Source of the DNA: Marinilabiliaceae bacterium
GTDB taxonomy: Bacteria; Bacteroidota; Bacteroidia; Bacteroidales; Marinilabiliaceae
NCBI GenBank assembly: GCA_016342595.1
Contig: JAEINY010000049.1
Location: 1 to 32,595, forward strand
Direction: 5' to 3'
DNA length: 32,595 nt
In this document: in pieces, positions 16,526 through 24,144 of the stretch
Position numbering within the stretch: the first letter of the stretch is position 1
How the letters are laid out: each line of letters starts with the position of its first letter
The notes under the pieces: generated by a model
What the model saw: the letters and a program-made list of their open reading frames with translations, nothing else
Told to the model about the DNA's origin: nothing
Database searches by the model: none
Translations under genes and position numbers: made by a program

Positions 16526-18044
16526 TTAACAACTCCTCCAAAACTTTAAGCGCCTCAGCTCGTTGTTTATCCAACTCTTTAATGTCCCCAATAATATCTT
16601 TGGGCGCATCGTATTCCACCTCTTCATACACAATCTCCTTATAGCGGTTAATGGATAAATCCCAGTCGTTGCTTTTTATCTCGTCAAAGGGTACTAGGAA
16701 GGATTGTTCAGTGCGGGCTTCGACAAGCTCAGCAATTGTATCATCATCAAGTCCAGCTGTTACCTGTCGGTATTTTTCAATAATATCGGGGATGTTGTTT
16801 TTCTCATGCTCGTTGGCATCGCCATTGGCGAGAGGTGTGCGTTTGTCGTCGAGGGAGAAACCATCGGCTTTCATGTCATAAAACCACACCTTGTCGGTAC
16901 CACCACTGTTTGTTTTGGTAAAGAACAGTACAGCAGTGCTTACTCCTGCATAGGGCTTAAATACACCGCTGGGCATGCTAATAACGGCATCGAGCTTGTG
17001 GTTCTCGATAATCTCCTGCCTGATTTGTTTGTGGGCTTTGGAGCTGCCAAAGAGCACGCCATCAGGTATAATCACGGCACAGCGTCCACCGGTCTTCAGC
17101 ATGCGTAACATCAGGCCTAAAAACAGGAGCTCGGTTTTTTTAGTCTTCACCGTTTTTAAGAGGCTCTCTTCCACAGCATCGTAATCCAAACTGCCTTTAA
17201 AGGGCGGATTGGCTAGTATTAAGGAGTAAGTCTCACGGATATCACCATTGCTTTCACTCAGGGAGTCTTTACCAATTAAGGTTGGTGTTTCAATGCCATG
17301 CAGTTGCATATTCATAGCACCAATGCGCAACATGGTGGGGTCAAACTCAATGCCGGAGAACATCTGGCAGTTGTAGTGCTCCCTAAAATCGCGCTCGTGA
17401 AACCACTCTTTGTGGTTCTCGTGGAAATACTCACCTGCTGCCACCAGGAAACCGGCGCTCCCACAACTGGGGTCGCAAATGAGCTCTTCTTTGTGTGGCT
17501 GCACCATGTCCACCATCATCTTAATAATGTGGCGCGGGGTACGAAACTGCCCGTTGGTACCGGCTGTGGCAATCTTACTCAGCAAGTATTCATAGAGGTC
17601 CCCCTTGGTATCGCGGTCATCCATCTTGATTTTATCAATCATCTGCACCACCATGTCGAGCAAGCGGGGTGTTGGAATCATAAACGTGGCGCCTTTCATG
17701 TACTCGGCAAACACACCACCTACTTCGCCCACTTGTTTCATGTGCTCAAACACAGAGAAGCCATCTACTTGTGGCGTTGTAAAGAGGGCAAACATGCTTT
17801 CGGCATCTTTGTGCTTAAAGTTGTTCCAACGTAATCCGGCCTGTGCTTCGGTATATACCGTGTTTTGCAGTGGGATACCTGCAATGCTGGCTTTTTTCTC
17901 GTCGAGGCGCTGCTTTTCATCCAGTCTGCGAATAAAAAGCAAAAAGGTAAACTGCTCAATAACAGTGAGTGGATTGGATACGCCGCCTGTCCAGAAGGCT
18001 TCCCATATTTTGTCAACTTGCGATTTTAATTCTCCGGTTATCAT
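16518..18044 (-). CDS. hsdM: Type I restriction-modification methyltransferase subunit (HsdM)
   Basis: This is an N6-adenine DNA methyltransferase. With HsdS it methylates the target site to protect host DNA, and with HsdR it forms the restriction complex. The 508-aa protein has the HsdM N-terminal helical domain (1-125), then the N6_Mtase fold with the SAM-binding motif DPSCGSAGFL (191-200) and the catalytic NPPF (279-282). The C-terminal tail has helices that contact HsdS. Length and motifs are normal. It is the first hsd gene, 102 nt after rmuC, and overlaps hsdS by 8 nt. Its composition is distinctly less AT-rich than the RT/HD genes downstream. Confidence 0.96.
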   Translation of the reverse strand: MITGELKSQVDKIWEAFWTGGVSNPLTVIEQFTFLLFIRRLDEKQRLDEKKASIAGIPLQNTVYTEAQAGLRWNNFKHKDAESMFALFTTPQVDGFSVFEHMKQVGEVGGVFAEYMKGATFMIPTPRLLDMVVQMIDKIKMDDRDTKGDLYEYLLSKIATAGTNGQFRTPRHIIKMMVDMVQPHKEELICDPSCGSAGFLVAAGEYFHENHKEWFHERDFREHYNCQMFSGIEFDPTMLRIGAMNMQLHGIETPTLIGKDSLSESNGDIRETYSLILANPPFKGSLDYDAVEESLLKTVKTKKTELLFLGLMLRMLKTGGRCAVIIPDGVLFGSSKAHKQIRQEIIENHKLDAVISMPSGVFKPYAGVSTAVLFFTKTNSGGTDKVWFYDMKADGFSLDDKRTPLANGDANEHEKNNIPDIIEKYRQVTAGLDDDTIAELVEARTEQSFLVPFDEIKSNDWDLSINRYKEIVYEEVEYDAPKDIIGDIKELDKQRAEALKVLEELLNA

Positions 18045-18051
18045 GTGTGTA

Positions 18052-18074
18052 TAAGTATCAATTTTTAAGTATCA
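18052..18074. promoter_or_regulatory. Direct repeat TAAGTATCA x2 just upstream of hsdM
   Basis: TAAGTATCA occurs at 18052-18060 and 18066-18074, with a 14-nt period, only 8 nt upstream of the hsdM start. It could be an operator or leader element controlling the methyltransferase, or a chance AT-rich repeat. I did not find the same 9-mer near the WYL gene. Confidence 0.3.
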
Positions 18075-18146
18075 GGTAACAAGACTCATCATATATCTTG
18101 CCTGATTTGGATGTGCGAAAATAGTTGTTCAATACTGAAAAAACTA

Positions 18147-19700
18147 CTATTCCACAATTTCGTTTTGCCCATTATCACTAGATATTTCAAGCACTTCATG
18201 AGCCTTTTCATTATCCATGGTTTCAATGGATCGTAATTTACGCTCAATCTGATTCGTCCGGGTGCCTTTAAGTGTTTCTAAGGATCCGGAAGCCGTTTGT
18301 AACTGCTTGTGCACTTTTGACAGCTGGTCAGAGAATTTACTAAATTCTGTTTTTACGGCGCTCAACACATTCCATACTTCACTGCTTCGTTTCTGAACGG
18401 CCAGGGTTCTAAAACCCATTTGTAAGCTATTGAGAAGCGCAGAGAGAGTTGTTGGCCCAGTGACTGTAATCTTGTATTTATTCTGTAGTGTTTCGAACAA
18501 GCCAGGATGACGCAATACCTCGGCGTAAAGACTTTCCACAGGTAGAAACATTATTCCAAAATCGGTCGTGTGAGGCGGATCAATATATTTACCACTAATA
18601 TCTTTTGCAAATAACTCAATGGTTTTGATTAAGGCCTTTTGAGCTGCGGCTATTTGCTCAGGATCACCTTTGTCGTAAGCATCCAGCAATATATGGTAGT
18701 TCTCAATAGGAAACTTTGAATCAATGGGCATCCAAACCTCCTGATCATTATCTTTTCCCGGCAATTTGATGGCATATTCCACATTGGCCTGACTGCCTTT
18801 TTTAGTAGCTACGTTCTGAGCGTATTGATCCGGGGTTAGAATTTGTTCCAGTATATTACCCAATTGATACTCCCCCAGTACACCTCGTGTTTTCACGTTT
18901 GATAGTACCTTTTTCAAATCACCCACACCAGTAGCAATGGTTTGCATCTCACCCAAACCTTTATGCACTAATTCAAGGCGATCACTTACTTGTTTAAAGG
19001 ATTCTCCAAGACGCTTTTCAAGTGTTGATTGTAATTTCTCATCAACAGTATTGCGCATTTCGTTGAGCTGCTTCTCATTATCCTTTCGAATAAAATCCAG
19101 TTGTTTTTCAACAGCTGTTTTCACCTCCTTAATGCCTTCCAATGCTAATTGATGGGAAGTACGTTGTTGTTTATTCTGATCTTCAAAATTCTGGCGCAAG
19201 CTCTCTTTAAAAGTATTGAGCGTATTAGTCAATTCCTCTTTTGAGGCTTTTAATCCACTAGCCAGCTCTTCCCTATTTTCCTTCCCTTCCTTCACTATTG
19301 TGTTCCCAAATTCATTCAATTTGACAGTTGTTTTTTCTGTAAAATCAACCTGGTTAGCTTTGATACTTTCATGGGCGTCCAGAGTGGTTTTATGCAGTTC
19401 GGTCTTAAATTTATCCAATGAAGCGGAGAATTCGGAAAGTTGTTCCTTTTGATAGTTCAGGTTTTCCTTAATTCGATCCAAAACTGTATTTTGAAGGCTT
19501 TGAAACAAGGTGTTTATCTCCTGACGGTTTTCCTGATTCACCTGTCGGAGTTCTTTCCGAGATTCAATAAACTCATCTCTCATATCTTTCTTGAAATTCT
19601 CAATGAGATTTTCTATCCCTGACTCTTTGGGCTTTCTGAAAGCAACATACAGCAATACTAAAAGGACGAAACTGTTAATTACTATTAGTACGATTTCCAT
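18147..19700 (-). CDS. rmuC: DNA recombination protein RmuC homologue
   Basis: RmuC-family proteins are membrane-tethered, with a nuclease-like fold linked to DNA recombination; their exact reaction is unsettled. The 517-aa protein has an N-terminal membrane helix (about 3-22) and a long coiled coil (about 30-235). The RmuC domain follows (about 250-480), with the conserved segments VLGEYQLGNILEQIL, MPIDSKFPIENYH and MFLPVESLYAEVLRHPGL. The gene lies between the WYL regulator (66 nt gap) and hsdM (102 nt gap) on the same strand. Such neighbours are often seen with type I systems, so it is probably part of this defence operon rather than a housekeeping copy; that is inference. Full length, no defects. 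Confidence 0.92.
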   Translation of the reverse strand: MEIVLIVINSFVLLVLLYVAFRKPKESGIENLIENFKKDMRDEFIESRKELRQVNQENRQEINTLFQSLQNTVLDRIKENLNYQKEQLSEFSASLDKFKTELHKTTLDAHESIKANQVDFTEKTTVKLNEFGNTIVKEGKENREELASGLKASKEELTNTLNTFKESLRQNFEDQNKQQRTSHQLALEGIKEVKTAVEKQLDFIRKDNEKQLNEMRNTVDEKLQSTLEKRLGESFKQVSDRLELVHKGLGEMQTIATGVGDLKKVLSNVKTRGVLGEYQLGNILEQILTPDQYAQNVATKKGSQANVEYAIKLPGKDNDQEVWMPIDSKFPIENYHILLDAYDKGDPEQIAAAQKALIKTIELFAKDISGKYIDPPHTTDFGIMFLPVESLYAEVLRHPGLFETLQNKYKITVTGPTTLSALLNSLQMGFRTLAVQKRSSEVWNVLSAVKTEFSKFSDQLSKVHKQLQTASGSLETLKGTRTNQIERKLRSIETMDNEKAHEVLEISSDNGQNEIVE

Positions 19701-19766
19701 GGCTTATTACAATTTTCTGGTTTGACATAGGGTAAAGATATGAGCAATGTGTGCAGTGATTGTGCA

Positions 19767-20780
19767 CTAGTCGGAAAGATAGCGATTGACGATTATTTCG
19801 GCCCGTTTATGAATCTTTTCTCTCAACTCTTGAGGTTGGAGTACTTCAATCTGTTCGCCTCGTGAGAGGATTTGTGCTTCCAGTTCGTAATTGAGGTAGA
19901 GATCAAGTTCAATGATTGTATAATCAGTGTTTACTTCTTTGGTTCTTTGAGAACCATGTATAGGTTTGGTTTCAATGTAAGGCCAGAGCTTTGCATCAAT
20001 TTTCAATACTACTTTTTGCGGTTCCTGATCGATAGGAATGGTTACTCCAATGATATCCTCAAAATAGTCTTCAAAATTGTAGGTTGTATTAGGAATGTAA
20101 GGGATGTGTAGTGACGAAATGTTGGTGATCCGGTCCAAAGGGATATTGGTTATTTCTTTACGATCTTCATTCAATGCGAACAAGAACCAACGGTTATTGT
20201 ATTGTTTGAGATGGTAGGGATGTATCTTATAGTAAAAGGAATGGTCGTGTTTAAAAGATTTGGATTCAACTTGCAGGGCTTTTTGATTGATTATGGCATC
20301 GTATAGCTGGCCAATATGCTCTCGTCCGGTTAGATAAGGATTTTCTTCAAAGCTGAGAACATGGGCATCGGTTTTCAATTTAAAGGTGTGCTCCAGTCTA
20401 ACTTTCATGTCCTCGATCCATTCAAATTGAGGCAGTCCTGTGAAACGCGAAAGCGTTAACAATGACTCCTTGAGTTGTTGGGCTTCCTGTTCGTTGATTG
20501 GTTGATTATTTATGGAGAATTTTAAATCGCTGTAATGGTAATACGTTTTTCTACCATCTCTTTTGGTTTCAATGGGTGCATCAAAACCTTTTGAGTCAGA
20601 CATGAATTTTATATCGGCATATACTTGCCGCTTCTTGACACCGGATGTATCGGGATCTATATCTGACAACGCTTCGTTACAAGCCTTTACTAAATCATCA
20701 ATGTAATATTTACGTCCCGGATTGCAAAAGCATCGATCAAGGGCCTGATAGCGTATGGTGGCGTTTTTGTTTGTGGGCAT
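19767..20780 (-). CDS. WYL-domain transcriptional regulator (YafY/BrxR/CapW-like)
   Basis: The 337-aa protein has an N-terminal winged helix region (1-90, with KKRQVYADIKFM as the likely recognition part). A WYL domain follows (about 130-235, ending NRWFLFALNEDRKEITNIPLDRI), then a C-terminal WCX-type domain (250-337). WYL regulators of this kind, such as BrxR and CapW, repress defence operons and are thought to sense nucleic acid or nucleotide ligands. It is the first gene of the left-going cluster, directly upstream of rmuC and hsdM. It is therefore the best candidate for the island's switch, and repeats just upstream of its start suggest autoregulation. Confidence 0.9.
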   Translation of the reverse strand: MPTNKNATIRYQALDRCFCNPGRKYYIDDLVKACNEALSDIDPDTSGVKKRQVYADIKFMSDSKGFDAPIETKRDGRKTYYHYSDLKFSINNQPINEQEAQQLKESLLTLSRFTGLPQFEWIEDMKVRLEHTFKLKTDAHVLSFEENPYLTGREHIGQLYDAIINQKALQVESKSFKHDHSFYYKIHPYHLKQYNNRWFLFALNEDRKEITNIPLDRITNISSLHIPYIPNTTYNFEDYFEDIIGVTIPIDQEPQKVVLKIDAKLWPYIETKPIHGSQRTKEVNTDYTIIELDLYLNYELEAQILSRGEQIEVLQPQELREKIHKRAEIIVNRYLSD

Positions 20781-20833
20781 GAAGCATTGATATTATTGAA
20801 GCATAAATATAGCAAATGATTTAAATATTATGC
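20780..20833. promoter_or_regulatory. Repeat-rich region upstream of the WYL gene, possible operator
   Basis: TGAAGCAT occurs at 20780-20787 and again at 20797-20804. A near-perfect inverted repeat pairs GCATAAATAT (20801-20810) with AAATATTATGC (20823-20833). On the minus strand TATATTTA near 20804-20811 resembles a Bacteroidota -7 element (TAnnTTTG). The site is well placed for binding by the WYL regulator itself. This rests on pattern alone. Confidence 0.4.
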
Positions 20834-20929
20834 TTACTACGTTAGTGGGTTTTATAACTGAAATATCTTCTAATGTACCCCAATACCTGTATGTCAGTGC
20901 ATTTAACAAAGATTTACATTCGATAACCG

Positions 20930-20969
20930 CAAAAATAGAAAAAACGCCATTCTCAATTGAGTAATGGCG
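20930..20969 (-). terminator. Intrinsic terminator after the Toprim gene
   Basis: Arms CGCCATT (20945-20951) and AATGGCG (20963-20969) pair, and the stem continues as CTC/GAG with a single bulged T and an AATT loop. On the minus strand a T-rich run (TTTTTTCTATTTTT) follows. It lies about 100 nt beyond the Toprim gene and separates the mobile-element transcript from the WYL-hsd operon. Confidence 0.7.
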
Positions 20970-21072
20970 GTTGATGATTGTTGGTTACATTAATTTATAG
21001 TACAAATACAAAGCTACCACAACTACTTCTCTTTATCGAAGCATCTCAGGTTACTTAGAAGCAACTTACAAG

Positions 21073-21927
21073 CTATTCACTTATGCTCATAAGAAACTCA
21101 TTGAAATCTTTAAATTTTGGATATTTAGCTGCTGCCACATTTGTCACAGTAGAGTACTTCTCACGAATTTCATCATTAAGTTTCATTCCTGCAGCATCAT
21201 TATCTAAAAATAGTTTTATCTCTTTAAAATTAGATAGTCTCTGAAACAAGCTTCTTTTTTGACCAACACCATTGAGAATAATTGAGGTGCCTCTTAGTTT
21301 GGGTGTTTGGTAATAAGTTAATGCAGAGAGATAGTCCATAAAACCTTCAAAAACATTTAATACATCTCCATCGCCAGGGATGGTTGAAATAGCTTTAGGG
21401 CTTGTCGAAAGTTTAGTGAACTTGTTTCTCATTTCATACCCACCTTTATCATTTTTAAAACCCAGCGCAGAAATGAGTTTTCCAGATTGAGCTTTATATT
21501 CAACTTCATACAAATGATTGCAGTGTTTTACCAGTTGGTAGTCTATGCATCGAACATGTAAGTATGAGATCAGGTAATAACTTTTAATCTCATCATAGGT
21601 TTTATTGATTCTAAAATTGTTTATATTCTTTTTAGGTGACACGGGTTTTTGCTGAAATGTGGCAAATTGATTACCAGACAAAATCTGTAATGCCTCAAGA
21701 AAATCAACATTAAACATCTTTCGAACTAATTCAATAATATCCCCACCTTCACCAATACCAAAGTCATACCAAAGATTTTTATTGATATTAACTGAAAAGG
21801 AAGGTAGAGACTCACTTCTCAATGGTGAAAGAAAGAAGTATTGATAGCCATTCGCCTTAACTGGCTGTATTCCTTTTTCAGATAAAAAATTAACGATATC
21901 TATGTTTTTTGCTTCTGAATAATTCAT
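21073..21927 (-). CDS. Toprim-domain DNA primase-like protein of a mobile element
   Basis: The 284-aa protein has an N-terminal region with the shape of a CHC2 primase zinc finger (about 27-75, FLSPLRSESLPSF then WYDFGIGEGGDIIEL). The positions of the usual Cys and His ligands hold Ser, Arg, Asp and Ile. The C-terminal half is a Toprim domain with E194 (NVFEGFMD) and the D242-N-D244 motif in LFLDNDAAG. Such compact proteins are standard in Bacteroidota integrative elements, where they act in element replication. The catalytic Toprim acids are intact. It is the last gene of the unit and is followed by a terminator. Confidence 0.85.
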   Translation of the reverse strand: MNYSEAKNIDIVNFLSEKGIQPVKANGYQYFFLSPLRSESLPSFSVNINKNLWYDFGIGEGGDIIELVRKMFNVDFLEALQILSGNQFATFQQKPVSPKKNINNFRINKTYDEIKSYYLISYLHVRCIDYQLVKHCNHLYEVEYKAQSGKLISALGFKNDKGGYEMRNKFTKLSTSPKAISTIPGDGDVLNVFEGFMDYLSALTYYQTPKLRGTSIILNGVGQKRSLFQRLSNFKEIKLFLDNDAAGMKLNDEIREKYSTVTNVAAAKYPKFKDFNEFLMSISE

Positions 21928-21980
21928 AATTCTTGTTTGTTAGTTTTTCGTCTTTCAGTTTTTTGGAATAGAACCCGGCA

Positions 21981-22143
21981 AAGCGGTTATCTTTTTGATT
22001 TACTAGCTCTTAAAGTGGTATTCGCAGTAATGTATATTCCTCTAAAGTGGTAATAAGTCAGTATTGTTAACCGTGTTTAGCTGGTGCAAAACCACTTACA
22101 AAACCACTTTTATGGATTGAATTTGAATACATTAACCACTTTA
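21981..22143. repeat. Iteron-like cluster AAGTGGT/ACCACTT, possible replication origin
   Basis: TAAAGTGGTA occurs at 22011-22020 and 22043-22052. The complement ACCACTT occurs at 22091-22097, 22103-22109 and 22135-22141, the last within ACCACTTTA. A degenerate copy (AAAGCGGTTA) lies near 21981. Two copies face one way and three the other around an AT-rich centre. The cluster fills the 244-nt gap between the helicase and Toprim genes, a plausible place for an element replication origin or an operator. Confidence 0.6.
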
Positions 22144-22171
22144 CCGGGTGAATACAGAAAAAAAGCTATCT

Positions 22172-23656
22172 CTATTCTTCTGTTGTGATTAACCTAAAGC
22201 CCCTCGGACGACCTTTTAAGGCCTCATACCTACAAGGATAAATCTCACAATATGCTTTAAGATAATCGGTGAATTTCCGTTCTGAGAGTGTGATATTTTT
22301 TTGATTCGTTTCATTTAAGTACCGATCTCTCATTTCGACAGTCCCAACACCTAATGGTGCAGTCATCAATTCCAGATTATCCTCCATCCACTCAGCAAAT
22401 GATTGGTTGGTATTTCTGATAAGCTGTTTTTGTTGAGCATTGGTTTCGTTACATTCTGTTACACCATGCTTTAGAAACATTTGAACACAGGTCAGCATAA
22501 AAACATCAAATTTTTGCCATTCCTGCATATCCCATCCACTAAAGAAAGGGTTCCCGTATTCATCTAACGGGGTATGATTTTTATTGAAATACTGTGCTAC
22601 CTCTATTTGGTGCTGTCTTCGCGAGAAAGAACCACTACCACCTTTCAAAATATTATTGGTTGTAATAATAATTGTTGGAGAATCCTCAACCGATAATTCA
22701 ACTTCGTCTTTTTTCTTTTTATGGATGTTTCGAAATCCCGAGGTTATAATTGAGAATAGCCCTTCAAAATTAAATCCCCGTTTTGCATCATCTATGCAAA
22801 CTAAACGAATACTTTCATTAATCTTTTGCCAGGCAAAAACCGCTGTTGGGTCAAAATTCTTCCCATCATAATAAACAGTTTTTCTAATCTTAGATAAAGC
22901 ATCTACTATCAGTGACTTTCCACTGCCACCATCAGGACTGGACGAGATTCGTTCGTCATTAATTACTACTGCTCGAGCGGTAGCAGATGTTTTGTAATCA
23001 TATAAACAGAAACCAATTACTGTGCATATGCGCAAAAAACGATCTTCTTCGTGATTACTAAGTTTAGTGAGGAAATTTTCAAACACCGGTGATGAATCAG
23101 CAATATCAATGGCAGGATTATACTCCCGATCAAGAATATGCTCTTTCCATATTAAACGCTTAAAATCAATATATGGAATTGCCTCTTCAATACCATCAGC
23201 GGTCACTTTAACAACTCCATTCCTAAAATAGAAATAAGATGCTTTTGGTGTATCGCGATGCATTTTTAATGAAACAGTTTCTACAGCATCAAGGTATTTC
23301 ATCGAAAACAATTTTGTCTTGTTAAGAACATAGTCTGTAATCGTATCATCACCTAGGCTTCTAATAGACCTCAAAACAAGATCTTTAACTTCAGATGTGG
23401 TGATTACACTAACAACATAATCACACACTAACACAAGCTCAAATTCAATACCTACTTTTACTTTTCTAATGCCTTTGTGCTGAAGAAAAGCAATAAATTT
23501 AGTGGGTGAAAAAGAAACCTTATTATTCCCTGTTACTTGAATAATCTCACCTATAGGGAAAACGCTACATTGGTTTTCTATGCTATTTGATGAAGTACTT
23601 AAATTCCGATTTGACACACCACTGGCTGTCTGATTAGAATCAGATATTTTTGTCAT
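22172..23656 (-). CDS. P-loop primase-helicase-like replication protein of a mobile element
   Basis: The ATPase core resembles SF3/AAA+ helicases of Bacteroidota elements. Counting from the upstream TTG at 23692, it has Walker A PDGGSGKS (253-260), Walker B-like RLVCIDDAK (296-304), sensor strand IIITTNN (341-347) and an SFSRRQ arginine element (355-360). A C-terminal winged-helix-like region ends the protein. It probably unwinds DNA at the element's origin, which may be the repeat cluster 29 nt beyond its stop. I prefer the ATG at 23656 (MTKISDSN): the longer form would start with TTG inside a hairpin loop in the spacer after the HTH gene. The N-terminal 200 residues are not assigned. Confidence 0.8.
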   Translation of the reverse strand: MTKISDSNQTASGVSNRNLSTSSNSIENQCSVFPIGEIIQVTGNNKVSFSPTKFIAFLQHKGIRKVKVGIEFELVLVCDYVVSVITTSEVKDLVLRSIRSLGDDTITDYVLNKTKLFSMKYLDAVETVSLKMHRDTPKASYFYFRNGVVKVTADGIEEAIPYIDFKRLIWKEHILDREYNPAIDIADSSPVFENFLTKLSNHEEDRFLRICTVIGFCLYDYKTSATARAVVINDERISSSPDGGSGKSLIVDALSKIRKTVYYDGKNFDPTAVFAWQKINESIRLVCIDDAKRGFNFEGLFSIITSGFRNIHKKKKDEVELSVEDSPTIIITTNNILKGGSGSFSRRQHQIEVAQYFNKNHTPLDEYGNPFFSGWDMQEWQKFDVFMLTCVQMFLKHGVTECNETNAQQKQLIRNTNQSFAEWMEDNLELMTAPLGVGTVEMRDRYLNETNQKNITLSERKFTDYLKAYCEIYPCRYEALKGRPRGFRLITTEE

Positions 23657-23679
23657 GCTAAAAATTTTTAAGAATTTCA

Positions 23680-23702
23680 GCGCCCTTAACAAGAATGGGC
23701 GC
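23680..23702 (-). other. GC-rich hairpin between the HTH and helicase genes
   Basis: GCGCCC (23680-23685) and GGGCGC (23697-23702) form a perfect 6-bp stem with an 11-nt loop. On the minus strand it lies between the HTH stop and the helicase ATG, followed by an A/T-rich stretch. It may be an attenuator that lowers helicase expression. Confidence 0.45.
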
Positions 23703-23721
23703 TAATAAGGTTAGTTAATGA

Positions 23722-24006
23722 TTAGGAGGAATGGTTTTCCAAAAACGCTTCAACACTAGATGCTTTGTAGTAGCATTTTTTACCTGTTTTGGTAAATTCA
23801 ATAGCTCCACTATCACGCATTTTCTGTAAGGTACGCTTGCTAATATTAAGAATACTGCAAACTTCATCGGTTACATACCATTTGTTTTTTAATCCTGACT
23901 GTTTCTCAGCCAAAATTATTTTATCGATTTTCTCGTTTAGCCGATCAATCTTACCAATTAACTTACCGTAGAGGTACTCATCTACAATTAAAACTGTTTT
24001 GCTCAT
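23722..24006 (-). CDS. Excisionase-like helix-turn-helix protein (HTH_17 type)
   Basis: The 94-aa protein has an N-terminal heptad helix (about 5-40) and a winged helix of the excisionase/AlpA kind (43-90). The latter contains WYVTDEVCSILNISKRTLQ, then GAIEFTKTGKKCYYKASSVEAFL. Such proteins set directionality for integrases or activate early genes in integrative elements. It lies upstream of the helicase and Toprim genes on the same strand, the usual order in Bacteroidota mobile elements. No integrase gene is present nearby, so its partner is missing or outside the window. Confidence 0.85.
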   Translation of the reverse strand: MSKTVLIVDEYLYGKLIGKIDRLNEKIDKIILAEKQSGLKNKWYVTDEVCSILNISKRTLQKMRDSGAIEFTKTGKKCYYKASSVEAFLENHSS

Positions 24007-24086
24007 CTTCGTTGAGATTTAAGTGTTAAACACTATCCATCTCGGCGCCTTGATGAATGTGAAAGCAAATGTGAGTTTTTTAGCGC

Positions 24087-24119
24087 AAAAAAAAACCGTT
24101 AACGTGCGTTAACGGTTTT
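24087..24119 (-). terminator. Strong intrinsic terminator after the 454-aa gene
   Basis: Arms AAAACCGTTAACG (24092-24104) and CGTTAACGGTTTT (24107-24119) are a perfect 13-bp inverted repeat. On the minus strand a run of nine T follows. It lies 26 nt past the 454-aa stop and upstream of the HTH gene, so those two genes have separate transcripts. Confidence 0.8.
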
Positions 24120-24144
24120 GTTTACAAATCTGATGTACAGCCAA

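Noticed and set aside
17298-17834. 178-aa plus-strand ORF inside hsdM
   Set aside because: It is a shadow frame antisense to the conserved methyltransferase domain, with His/Cys-rich low-complexity character and no context.
23657-23692. TTG-initiated 12-residue extension of the helicase-like protein
   Set aside because: The TTG sits in the loop of a GC-rich hairpin, and an ATG follows with normal AT-rich leader sequence.
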